A stretch of DNA of 64,000 bases. It comes from Streptomyces chrestomyceticus JCM 4735 (GTDB taxonomy: Bacteria; Actinomycetota; Actinomycetes; Streptomycetales; Streptomycetaceae). The stretch is from contig NZ_BHZC01000001.1 in assembly GCF_003865135.1 (NCBI RefSeq), positions 3,596,001 to 3,660,000 of the forward strand, read 5' to 3'. Shown in pieces: positions 57,254 through 64,000 of the stretch; the stretch's first letter is position 1, and each line of letters begins with the position of its first letter. A model generated the notes under the pieces. It saw only the letters and a list, made by a program, of their open reading frames with translations. It was not told where the DNA came from and did no database searches. The position numbers and the translations under genes are program-made.

Positions 57254-58411
57254 GCCGCCCTCCCCCGGCTCGGTCAGCGTCCGCGCGACGAGCCAGGCCA
57301 CGCCGCACAGGCCGATCAGCGGCAGCAGCGCGGTCCGCAGGCTCGTGGCGTCGGCGAGGGCGCCGATGGCCGGGCTGGCGACGCCGCCGACGCTGACCGC
57401 CAGGCCGAGGGTGACACCGCTCGCCGTACCCATGCGGTTCGGCAGGAGGTCCTGGCCGAGGGTGATGTGCAGGGAGAACGGCACGTACAGGGCCGTGGCC
57501 GTCAGGGCGGCGAAGACGTACAGCGCGGGGCCGGGGACGAGGACCAGCCCGGCGACGGCCGGGACGCAGGCCGCGTAGGCGATCCGTAGCGTACGGACCC
57601 GGCCCCACCGGGACGCCAGCCGACCGCCGAGCACGGTGCCCACCGCACCGCCCGCGAACAGCACGAAGAGGGCCGCCGAGCCCGCGGTGGCGCCCCCGCC
57701 CACCCGCTGCTGCGCGTAGACGGCGATGAAGGCGCTCAGGCCGACGAAGACGACGGACCGGCAGACGATGACGGCGGTCAGCCGCAGGAACTCCGGCCAG
57801 TTGTCGGGACCCGCCTTGCGCGCAGCGGCCTTGGCGACGGCCGCCCGCGGCGCCAGCGTACGGACCACGTGCGCGGTCAGCAGGACACCGGCCACCGCGG
57901 GCACCGCCAGCCACGGCGACGCGCTCAGCGAGCCCGCGGAGAGCAGCGGGCCGACGGCGGCCGGGGCGAGGGCGAAGCCGATGTTGCCGCCGAGGGAGAA
58001 CCAGCCCATGGCGACATGGCTGGCGCCGCTCGCCACACGGGCCAGCCGCGCGGCCTCCGGGTGGTAGGCGGCCACGCCGATGCCCGAGAGGGCGACCGCG
58101 AGGCACGTGAGGACGTAGGAGTCGCCGAGCCCGGACAGGGCGATGCCGAGTCCGGCGCACAGGGTGCTCACCGGGATCAGCCAGGGCATCGTCCAGCGGT
58201 CGGTGAGCGAGCCGAACAGGGGCTGCACGAGGGAGGAGAGGAGGGTGGCGGCCAGCACGATGCCCGAGGCGGCGGCGTAACCGTAGTGGCGCTCGGCCAC
58301 CAGGAAGGGCACCAGGGCCGGGACCGCGCCCTGGTAGAAGTCCACCGCCGCGTGTCCGACGGACATCACCGCGACCGGCCGCCGAGGCGCGGCCACTTGC
58401 TTCGTCGTCAT
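57092..58411 (-). CDS. MFS transporter, Fsr (fosmidomycin-resistance-like) type; C-terminus possibly frameshifted
   Basis: A 12-helix exporter. VGHAAVDFYQGAVPALVPFLVAERHYGYAAASGIVLAATLLSSLVQPLFGSLTDRW is the hallmark of the Fsr family, followed by GVAAYHPEAARLAR and GRLASRWGRVRTLR. ATG 58411 starts MTTKQVAAP. As read the frame continues 50 residues past the last helix, antisense to the small SnoaL-like gene, to stop 57092. Adding one base to the C5 run at 57262-57266 would instead give a stop at 57213 and a 399-residue protein of normal length. It is divergent from an AraC regulator, 54 bases away, which probably controls it. Confidence 0.85.
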   Translation of the reverse strand: MTTKQVAAPRRPVAVMSVGHAAVDFYQGAVPALVPFLVAERHYGYAAASGIVLAATLLSSLVQPLFGSLTDRWTMPWLIPVSTLCAGLGIALSGLGDSYVLTCLAVALSGIGVAAYHPEAARLARVASGASHVAMGWFSLGGNIGFALAPAAVGPLLSAGSLSASPWLAVPAVAGVLLTAHVVRTLAPRAAVAKAAARKAGPDNWPEFLRLTAVIVCRSVVFVGLSAFIAVYAQQRVGGGATAGSAALFVLFAGGAVGTVLGGRLASRWGRVRTLRIAYAACVPAVAGLVLVPGPALYVFAALTATALYVPFSLHITLGQDLLPNRMGTASGVTLGLAVSVGGVASPAIGALADATSLRTALLPLIGLCGVAWLVARTLTEPGEGGSGGGRPGLPREDDDLVDEAAPQVDDVGPGQPGAATRRGEDPPVPGPLARHVHR

Positions 58412-58465
58412 GTACCGATCATGGCGAGGGCGCCGGGTGGCGGACTTCCCATAAGCTGCCAGACC

Positions 58466-59293
58466 ATGCCGGTTTTCCGCCATCATCCGCCGCACGTCAC
58501 GACCGTCACCCGTTTCCTGCCGCAGGGTGCGGAGGTGACGCCCCACCACCACGACGTCCACCAGATCGTCTACGCGGGGCGCGGCGTGCTCACCGTGACC
58601 ACGGACGCCGGGAGCTGGGTCACCCCGGCCACCCGCGCCATCTGGATTCCGGCCGGGACGGTGCACGAGCACCGGGCGCACGGGGACACCGACCTGCACA
58701 CCGTCGGCGTACCGCTGGACGCCGACCCGCTGGGCCTGGACCGGCCCGCCGTCCTGGCGGTCGGCCCGCTGCTGCGCGAGCTGATCATCGCGTACAGCGG
58801 TACGGGCAGCCGCCGTACGGAGGAGGCGCGGCGCCTGCTGACCGTACTCCTCGACCAGCTCCGTCACACGCCGCTCCAGGCCCTGCACCTGCCCCGGGCC
58901 CGCGACCCGAGGCTGGCGGCGGTCTGCGCGGCGCTGCGCGCGGACCCGGCCGATCCGCGCCCGCTCGCCGCCCTGGGCGCGGCGGCCGGGGCGAGCGAGC
59001 GGACCCTCGCCCGCCTCTTCCGCGCCGAACTGGGCATGACCTTTCCCCAGTGGCGTACGCAGTTGCGCCTGCACCACGCGCTGGTGCTGCTGACGCAGGA
59101 CGGCCCGGCGCTGTCCGTGACCGCGATCGCGCATCGCTGCGGCTGGGCCTCGGCCAGCGCCTTCATCGATGCCTTCCGCCGGTCGTTCGGACACACGCCG
59201 GGCGCCCACCGGGCTCTCGCCGGCCCGGCTACAACACCAGCGACAGCAGCAGCACGCACACGATCCCGACCACGGAGATCAGCGTCTCCATGA
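58466..59293 (+). CDS. AraC-family transcriptional regulator
   Basis: A 275-residue regulator. An N-terminal cupin-type sensor contains HHHDVHQIVYAGRGVLTVTTDAGSWVTPATRAIWIPAGTVHEHRAHG. The C-terminal double HTH has LGAAAGASERTLARLFRAELGMTFPQWRTQLRLHHALVLL and SVTAIAHRCGWASASAFIDAFRRSFGHTPGAHR. ATG 58466 (MPVFRHHPPHV) gives the usual family length. It is divergent from the Fsr-type exporter, so it is the likely local regulator of that gene. Its last 20 codons run into the 3' end of the convergent gluconate permease gene (65-base overlap). The tail (ATTPATAAARTRSR) beyond the HTH is low-complexity. Confidence 0.88.
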   Translation: MPVFRHHPPHVTTVTRFLPQGAEVTPHHHDVHQIVYAGRGVLTVTTDAGSWVTPATRAIWIPAGTVHEHRAHGDTDLHTVGVPLDADPLGLDRPAVLAVGPLLRELIIAYSGTGSRRTEEARRLLTVLLDQLRHTPLQALHLPRARDPRLAAVCAALRADPADPRPLAALGAAAGASERTLARLFRAELGMTFPQWRTQLRLHHALVLLTQDGPALSVTAIAHRCGWASASAFIDAFRRSFGHTPGAHRALAGPATTPATAAARTRSRPRRSASP

Positions 59294-60626
59294 GCGACCA
59301 GGTCTTGAGCGTCTGGCCGACGTTCATGCCGAAGTACTCCTTCACCATCCAGAAGCCCGCGTCGTTGACGTGGCTGAAGAACAGCGAACCGGCGCCGACG
59401 GCGAGGACGAGCAGGGCGGTGTGGGTGGTGGACATGTCCGCGGTGAGCGGCGCCACCAGGCCCGCGGCGGAGATGGTGGCCACCGTCGCCGAGCCGGTCG
59501 CCAGCCGGATCGCGACCGCGATCAGCCAGGCCAGCAGCAGCGTGGAGATGTTCCAGTCCTTGGACAGCTCCAGGATCATCTGGCCGACGCCCGCGTCCAC
59601 CAGGGTCTGCTTGAAGCCGCCGCCCGCGCCCACGATCAGCAGCACACCGGCGATCGGGGCCAGGGACTTCTCGACGGTGGTGGCGATCCGGCCCTTGGTG
59701 AACCCGGCCGACCGGCCCAGCGTGAACATGCCGACGATGACGGCGGTGAGCAGCGCGATCAGCGGCGAGCCGACCACGTCGAAGACGCGCTGAACCGTGG
59801 TGCCCTTGTCGTCCACGACGACGTCCACCAGGGCCTTGGCCAGCATCATCACGACGGGCAGCAGCACGGTGGCGACGGTGATCCCGAAGCCGGGGCGCTT
59901 GTCCAGCTCGCCGCTGGCCCGCTCGGGGACCATCTTCTCCGGCGGCTGGATGTCGACCCAGCGGGCGGCGTAGCGGGAGAACAGCGGACCGGCGACGATC
60001 GCCGTCGGAATCGCGACGACCACACCGAGCGCCAGGGTGACACCCAGGTTGGCGTCGAGCGCGGCGATGGCGGCCAGCGGGCCGGGGTGCGGCGGGATCA
60101 GGCCGTGCATGACGGACAGGCCGGCCAGCGCCGGGATGCCGATGCGCATCAGGGAGAAGTTGCCGCGCTTGACGACCAGCAGCACCACCGGGATCAGCAG
60201 CACGATGCCGACCTCGAAGAAGATCGGCAGGCCGACGATGCCGGCGATCAGCACCATCGCCCAGGGCATCACCCGCCCGCTCGCCTTCGCCAGGATCGTG
60301 TCCACGATCTGGTCGGCGCCCCCGGAGTCGGCGAGCAGTTTGCCGAGGATCGCGCCCAGCGCGATCAGGATGCCGGTGCCCGCGACCGTACTGCCCAGGC
60401 CGGACGAGAAGCTGGCGATGGCCTTGTCCAGCGGCGCGCCCGCCACCGCGCCCAGCACCAGCGAGCCGATGATCAGGGACAGGAAGGCGTGCAGCTTGAA
60501 CTTGGTGATGAGCAGGACGATGACGGCGATGCCCGCGAGGACGGCGATGCCGAGCTGCGCGTGACCGGCCGAGGTGATCGGCTCGGTCGCATCCGCTGCC
60601 AGCATCTCGACGCTGAGATGTGTCAC
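59229..60626 (-). CDS. gntP: Gluconate permease, GntP family
   Basis: A 465-residue secondary transporter with about 12-14 helices. Family landmarks are FKLHAFLSLIIGSLVLGAVAG, ILIALGAILGKLLADSGGADQIVDTIL, IVGLPIFFEVGIVLLIPVV, GIPALAGLSVMHGLIPPHPGPLAAI, and the C-terminal SHVNDAGFWMVKEYFGMNVGQTLKTWS. It imports gluconate with protons. GTG 60626 follows TAGGGAACAG. It lies downstream of the gluconokinase gene on the same strand, 135 bases apart. Together with the divergent GntR-type regulator these form a compact gluconate utilisation module. Confidence 0.93.
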   Translation of the reverse strand: MTHLSVEMLAADATEPITSAGHAQLGIAVLAGIAVIVLLITKFKLHAFLSLIIGSLVLGAVAGAPLDKAIASFSSGLGSTVAGTGILIALGAILGKLLADSGGADQIVDTILAKASGRVMPWAMVLIAGIVGLPIFFEVGIVLLIPVVLLVVKRGNFSLMRIGIPALAGLSVMHGLIPPHPGPLAAIAALDANLGVTLALGVVVAIPTAIVAGPLFSRYAARWVDIQPPEKMVPERASGELDKRPGFGITVATVLLPVVMMLAKALVDVVVDDKGTTVQRVFDVVGSPLIALLTAVIVGMFTLGRSAGFTKGRIATTVEKSLAPIAGVLLIVGAGGGFKQTLVDAGVGQMILELSKDWNISTLLLAWLIAVAIRLATGSATVATISAAGLVAPLTADMSTTHTALLVLAVGAGSLFFSHVNDAGFWMVKEYFGMNVGQTLKTWSLMETLISVVGIVCVLLLSLVL

Positions 60627-60761
60627 GGCTGTTCCCTAGGGGGTGCTGTTACTGGTTGTGGTGGTGGCCCCGGACGGTGACGCAGGGGGCGTACGGAGAG
60701 GTCGCGTACCGAGCTGTTCCCCGCGCGGTGGCACGGGGACGGACCGGGCCGTGGCCCGGGG

Positions 60762-61289
60762 TCAGGCGGGGGCGGGCCGGCCGGTGTCGTACTGGCGCAG
60801 CGCCTCGACGGCCCGCCCGGCGATCTCCTGCGGAGTGCCGGACACGTCGACGGCGACGCCCGCCTCGTCCGCGCCGAGCGGCTCCAGGGTGGCGAACTGG
60901 GAGTCCAGCAGCGCGGTGGGCATGAAGTGGCCCTTGCGCTCGGCCATCCGGGACTCGATCAGCGAGCGGTCGCCGGTCAGGTGCAGGAAGACGACGCCGG
61001 GCGCGGCGGCCCGCAGGCGGTCGCGGTAGGCGCGCTTGAGCGCCGAGCTGCTGACCACACCGCCCTGACCCGCGCGGTCGTGCGCCCAGGCGCCGATGGC
61101 GTCCAGCCACGGCCAGCGGTCGGCGTCGTCGAGCGGGGTACCGGCGGACATCTTGGCGATGTTGGCCGGGGGATGGAAGTCGTCGCCCTCGGCGTAGGGG
61201 ACATCAAGGTCGGCGGCCACCAGCGGCCCGATCGTCGTCTTGCCGGTGCCGGCCACGCCCATCACGACGATGACGTGGGGGATGCTCAT
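60762..61289 (-). CDS. gntK: Gluconokinase
   Basis: A 175-residue P-loop kinase. HVIVVMGVAGTGKTTIGPLVA is the Walker A region. EGDDFHPPANIAKMSAGTPLDDADRWPWL is the gluconate-binding signature. VSSSALKRAYRDRLR, FLHLTGDRSLIESRMAERKGHFMPTALLDSQFATLE and DVSGTPQEIA complete the GntK/thermoresistant gluconokinase pattern. It phosphorylates gluconate to 6-phosphogluconate for the pentose phosphate pathway. ATG 61289 (MSIPHVIVV) is preferred over the 15-codon longer frame. It is divergent from gntR with 135 bases between. The promoter region contains the ATACGACGTAT dyad. Confidence 0.93.
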   Translation of the reverse strand: MSIPHVIVVMGVAGTGKTTIGPLVAADLDVPYAEGDDFHPPANIAKMSAGTPLDDADRWPWLDAIGAWAHDRAGQGGVVSSSALKRAYRDRLRAAAPGVVFLHLTGDRSLIESRMAERKGHFMPTALLDSQFATLEPLGADEAGVAVDVSGTPQEIAGRAVEALRQYDTGRPAPA

Positions 61290-61347
61290 CCCGTGTACCT
61301 CGCTGTCCTCTTCGACCTCGGTCTGCCGTCCCACTGAAACCCATGGG

Positions 61348-61358
61348 ATACGACGTAT
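61348..61358. promoter_or_regulatory. Operator candidate ATACGACGTAT between gntK and gntR
   Basis: An 11-bp odd palindrome lies in the 135-base divergent promoter region, 58 bases from the gntK start. A second AT-rich patch containing AAAAGTCATACTTAAAAG lies near gntR. FadR/GntR-type proteins bind short dyads of this size. Confidence 0.5.
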
Positions 61359-61424
61359 TCAAGCCTCTGTGACGTAAAAGTCATACTTAAAAGTGGACCT
61401 TCCCCGGGAACGTAGGCTGATCCC

Positions 61425-62132
61425 ATGGAGAACCAGGGGGCGGGGCAGGGGCTGCACGCGCGGGTACTGGAGTCCCTGGGACCCGCCATCACCGCGGGCG
61501 AGTACCCGCCGGGCACGATCTTGCGCACCGACGAGCTGGAAGAGCGCTTCGAGGTGTCCCGCACGGTCATCCGCGAGGCGATACGGGTCCTGGAGTCCAT
61601 GCACCTGGTCGCCTCGCGCCGCCGGGTCGGCGTGACCGTGCGCCCCGCCGAGGAGTGGAACGTCTACGACCCGCGCGTCATCGGCTGGCGGCTGGCCGGC
61701 CCGGACCGCCCCCGGCAGCTCCGCTCGCTGACCGTGCTGCGCTCCGCCGTCGAACCGGTCGCCGCGGGCCTGGCCGCCCGGCACGCCACCCCCGCCCAGT
61801 GCGCCGAGCTGGCCGAGCACGCCATGGGCATGGTCGCCACCTCGCGCGGCCAGCAGCTCGACGCGTACCTGGTGCACGACACGGCCTTCCACCGCATCGT
61901 GCTGACCGCCTCCGGCAACGAGATGTTCGCCCGGCTCGGCGACGTGGTGGCCGCCGTCCTCACCGGCCGCACCCACCACCACGTCATGTTCACCGACCCC
62001 GACCCGGCCGCGGTGACCCTGCACGTCCAGGTCGCCGAGGCGGTACGGGTCGGCGACGCGGACCGCGCCGAGGCGCTGACCCGCGAGATCACCGTGGGCG
62101 CCATGGCCGAACTGGACGTCCTGGCGCCGTGA
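61425..62132 (+). CDS. gntR: GntR/FadR-family regulator (FCD domain), gluconate regulator
   Basis: A 235-residue regulator. The winged HTH covers residues 10-75 (VLESLGPAITAGEYPPGTILRTDELEERFEVSRTVIREAIRVLESMHLVASRRRVGVTV). The FCD effector domain contains VLRSAVEPVAAGLAA and a metal-binding set in LVHDTAFHRIVLTASGNEMF and HVQVAEAVRVGDADRAE. ATG 61425 directly precedes the HTH. Divergent orientation with gntK-gntP makes it their probable repressor, relieved by gluconate or 6-phosphogluconate. The direction of control is inferred from family precedent. Confidence 0.92.
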   Translation: MENQGAGQGLHARVLESLGPAITAGEYPPGTILRTDELEERFEVSRTVIREAIRVLESMHLVASRRRVGVTVRPAEEWNVYDPRVIGWRLAGPDRPRQLRSLTVLRSAVEPVAAGLAARHATPAQCAELAEHAMGMVATSRGQQLDAYLVHDTAFHRIVLTASGNEMFARLGDVVAAVLTGRTHHHVMFTDPDPAAVTLHVQVAEAVRVGDADRAEALTREITVGAMAELDVLAP

Positions 62133-62178
62133 CGGCGCCCGGCCACCGCCGGACGTGGCCGGGCAAGGACACCGTCCC

Positions 62179-63903
62179 TCAGTCCCCGTAGGCGTTCTGC
62201 TCCGCGAACCGCTGCGCCAGCGCGGTGAGCAGCTCCGGCGCGTCCTCGCGCGGCAGGACCGCCTCGATCAGCACCAGTTCGTCCGGCGTACGGGCGGCCA
62301 GCGCCAGCGCGTCCGCCAGCTCGGCGGGGGTCCCGACGCGCACCGCGACCGTGCCGGGGCCCGCGCCGAAGGCGGCGGGCAGGGCGGTGTAGTCCCAGGC
62401 GGCGATGTCGTTGTACGGGGCGGTGGCGCCGTGGATGGCGCGCTCGACCGTGTAGCCGTCGTTGTTGACGACGACCACCACCGGGGCCGCGCCGTAGCGG
62501 GCCATGGTGCCCAGCTCCTGCGCGGTGAGCTGGAGGGAACCGTCCCCGATCACCAGCACCGAACGCCGGTCCGGCGCGGCCAGTTCGGTACCGAGGGTGG
62601 CCGGCAGGGTGTAGCCGATCGACCCCCACAGCGGCTGCCCGACGAACCGCCCGTCCGCGGGCAGCGGCACCTCCTGCGCACCGTAGAACGCGGTCCCCTG
62701 CTCCGCGACCAGCACACTCCCGGCGGGCAGGAACCCCCCGACCTGTGCCCACAGTTGACGCTGCGTCAGCTCACCCCGCCCCTCCCCAGCCTCCGGATAC
62801 GAGAAGGACTCCCCGTACCCCTCGGGCTCCGGCAGCTCCGCATCCCGCAGCAGCCCGGCCAGCCCGCCGACGGCATCCGCCATGGCTATCCCCTCGAACA
62901 CCCCGCGTCCCGCCGAGGCGCGCCCAGGACGCAGCTCGATGGTCCGCTCCGGCGCGAAGTGGTGGCTGAAGCCGCCGGTCACGCTGTCCGAGACCGGTGC
63001 GCCGACCAGGATCAGACAGTCCGCGTCCTCGACGGCCGCCCGGGCCCGCTTGTCGCTGATCTCCCCGGCGTAGGAGCCGACGAACCCGGGAGCGGTCTCG
63101 TCCAGTACGCCCTTCCCGCTGGAGAACACGGCGGACCGGACCGGCGCGGCGGCGAGCAGACCGGCGAGCGGCCCGCGCAGCCCGAACCGTTCGGCCTCGT
63201 GCCCGGCCAGCACGGTGACGCTGCGCGCCCCGTCCAGCATCCGGGCGCAGCCGTCGAGAAACTCCCGCAGCAGCCCCGGGTCGGCGGGCCCGTCCGGCAC
63301 GATCAGCGGCCCGTCCGGCGCCGGCACCCGGGCCAGTACGACGTCCGTGGGCAGATTCAGATGCACCGGCCGGCGCTCCCGCCACATGACCCGCAGTACG
63401 CGGTCGATCTCGGCCGGGGCGTTCTCCGCGGTCAGATCGGCACGGGCCACCGTCACCTCGGCGAACATCCGGCCGAAGTGCCCGTACTCGCCGTCCATCA
63501 GGGTGTGATGCACGGGGCGGCCGGCCGCGGCGACCTCGGTGGCGGGCATCCCGGTGACGGCGACGACCGGCACCCGTTCGGCGTAGGCGCCGGCCACACC
63601 GTTGACGGCCGACAGTTCGCCGACACCGAAGGTGGTGACGAGGGCGGCGGCGCCGCGCAGCCGGGCGTAGCCGTCGGCGGCGTAGGCGGCGTCCAGTTCG
63701 TTGCAGGTGCCGACCCAGGCGAGGCCGGGGAAGGCGGTCACCTGGTCGAGGAAGCCGAGGTTGTAGTCACCGGGGACGCCGAAGAGATGTTCGATGTCCA
63801 GCTCGCGCAGCCTGCGGAGCAGATAGTCGGCGACGGTGATCCGAGCGGTCGCGGCCTGGGGGGTGGTGGCCTGCGGGCCGATGTCCGAGGGGGTGTCCGA
63901 CAT
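62179..63903 (-). CDS. Thiamine-diphosphate-dependent alpha-keto acid decarboxylase (pyruvate / indolepyruvate decarboxylase family)
   Basis: A 574-residue ThDP enzyme of the Pdc/IpdC group. Catalytic features are VADYLLRRLRELDIEHLFGVPGDYNLGFLDQV and GTCNELDAAYAADGYARLRGAAALVTTFGVGELSAVNG, with the ThDP-activating glutamate. The HHTLMDGEYGHFGRM segment carries the paired histidines. The ThDP/Mg motif is GDGSLQLTAQELGTMARYGAAPVVVVVNNDGYTVERAIHG. It decarboxylates pyruvate, indolepyruvate or another 2-oxo acid to the aldehyde. Exact substrate cannot be read from sequence. ATG 63903 starts MSDTPSD. It is convergent with gntR, and a dyad GGTCAA-N5-TTGACC precedes it. Confidence 0.9.
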   Translation of the reverse strand: MSDTPSDIGPQATTPQAATARITVADYLLRRLRELDIEHLFGVPGDYNLGFLDQVTAFPGLAWVGTCNELDAAYAADGYARLRGAAALVTTFGVGELSAVNGVAGAYAERVPVVAVTGMPATEVAAAGRPVHHTLMDGEYGHFGRMFAEVTVARADLTAENAPAEIDRVLRVMWRERRPVHLNLPTDVVLARVPAPDGPLIVPDGPADPGLLREFLDGCARMLDGARSVTVLAGHEAERFGLRGPLAGLLAAAPVRSAVFSSGKGVLDETAPGFVGSYAGEISDKRARAAVEDADCLILVGAPVSDSVTGGFSHHFAPERTIELRPGRASAGRGVFEGIAMADAVGGLAGLLRDAELPEPEGYGESFSYPEAGEGRGELTQRQLWAQVGGFLPAGSVLVAEQGTAFYGAQEVPLPADGRFVGQPLWGSIGYTLPATLGTELAAPDRRSVLVIGDGSLQLTAQELGTMARYGAAPVVVVVNNDGYTVERAIHGATAPYNDIAAWDYTALPAAFGAGPGTVAVRVGTPAELADALALAARTPDELVLIEAVLPREDAPELLTALAQRFAEQNAYGD

Positions 63904-63939
63904 GGCGGTAACCGGCTTTCTTCACGCTTGAACGGTTTA

Positions 63940-63956
63940 GGTCAAGGTTGTTGACC
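63940..63956. promoter_or_regulatory. Inverted repeat GGTCAA-N5-TTGACC upstream of the decarboxylase
   Basis: Six-base arms at 63940-63945 and 63951-63956 lie 37 bases from the decarboxylase start in the last 100 bases of the window, where no gene is visible. The dyad length suits Lrp/AsnC- or GntR-type regulators. Its right arm is close to TTGACA, so it may overlap a -35 element. Confidence 0.55.
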
Positions 63957-64000
63957 CAAGTCGCGAGCGTACGGAACCCCGGCATAAAATGTCAACATGC

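Noticed and set aside
1..64000. tRNA, rRNA, riboswitch, prophage or integrative element
   Set aside because: I looked for tRNA-like cloverleaf sequence, integrase motifs, attachment-site duplications and phage genes and saw none. I could not run a covariance-model search, so a divergent small RNA could be missed.

Overview
The window is a stretch of a Streptomyces-type chromosome. The evidence is very high GC with strong G/C at third codon positions, frequent GTG starts, translationally coupled operons, one rare TTA codon, and a gene order I recognise from Streptomyces coelicolor: acetyl-CoA carboxylase alpha subunit, DeoR regulator, flavoprotein reductase, purine nucleoside phosphorylase, phosphosugar mutase, deoC, then sigQ / afsQ1-afsQ2, add, deoA, cdd, a nucleoside-type ABC importer, and a sialic-acid-like (Kdn) cell-wall glycopolymer cluster. 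It reads as chromosomal core. The only mobile DNA I see is one MITE-like element.

Layout. 1-10 kb: a truncated MmyB-like regulator, an IclR regulator, accA2, an NmrA-type reductase behind a perfect inverted repeat, a membrane-anchored esterase, TetR and DeoR regulators, and an LpdA-like quinone reductase. 10-22 kb: purine nucleoside phosphorylase, a PGM2-like phosphosugar mutase, a mannosyltransferase-like membrane protein, a class F sortase with its coupled surface protein, a 168-bp MITE-like element, deoC, and a full-length plus a half-length aldehyde dehydrogenase. 22-29 kb: a kinase, then sigQ divergent from afsQ1-afsQ2-lipoprotein with a canonical AfsQ1 box between them. 29-38 kb: adenosine deaminase, a hydrolase-like protein with a TTA codon, a LysR/MFS pair, two Uma2 paralogs and thymidine phosphorylase. 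38-44 kb: the operon binding protein - ATPase - permease - permease - cytidine deaminase. 44-54.5 kb: an M20 amidohydrolase and a Kdn/polysialyl-like glycopolymer locus. 54.5-64 kb: TetR/flavin monooxygenase, MFS/AraC, a gluconate module (gntP, gntK, gntR) and a pyruvate-decarboxylase-family enzyme.

How the genes work together. Nucleosides enter through the ABC importer, are deaminated (add, cdd), phosphorolysed (deoA, purine nucleoside phosphorylase), isomerised (the mutase, probably acting as phosphopentomutase) and cleaved by DeoC. The aldehyde dehydrogenase pair may oxidise the acetaldehyde. The scattered units are tied together by a 12-bp palindrome, CTACGCGCGTAG. It is exact in front of purine nucleoside phosphorylase, deoC and add, and 10/12 in front of the importer operon and deoA.

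Data-quality caution. Five genes (sigQ N-terminus, an MFS transporter, a glycosyltransferase, an M20 amidohydrolase, a TetR regulator) are each interrupted by one missing base. Four are repaired by lengthening a C/G run of five. The fifth is also repairable at a short homopolymer run. Systematic consensus undercalling is more likely than five independent pseudogenes.
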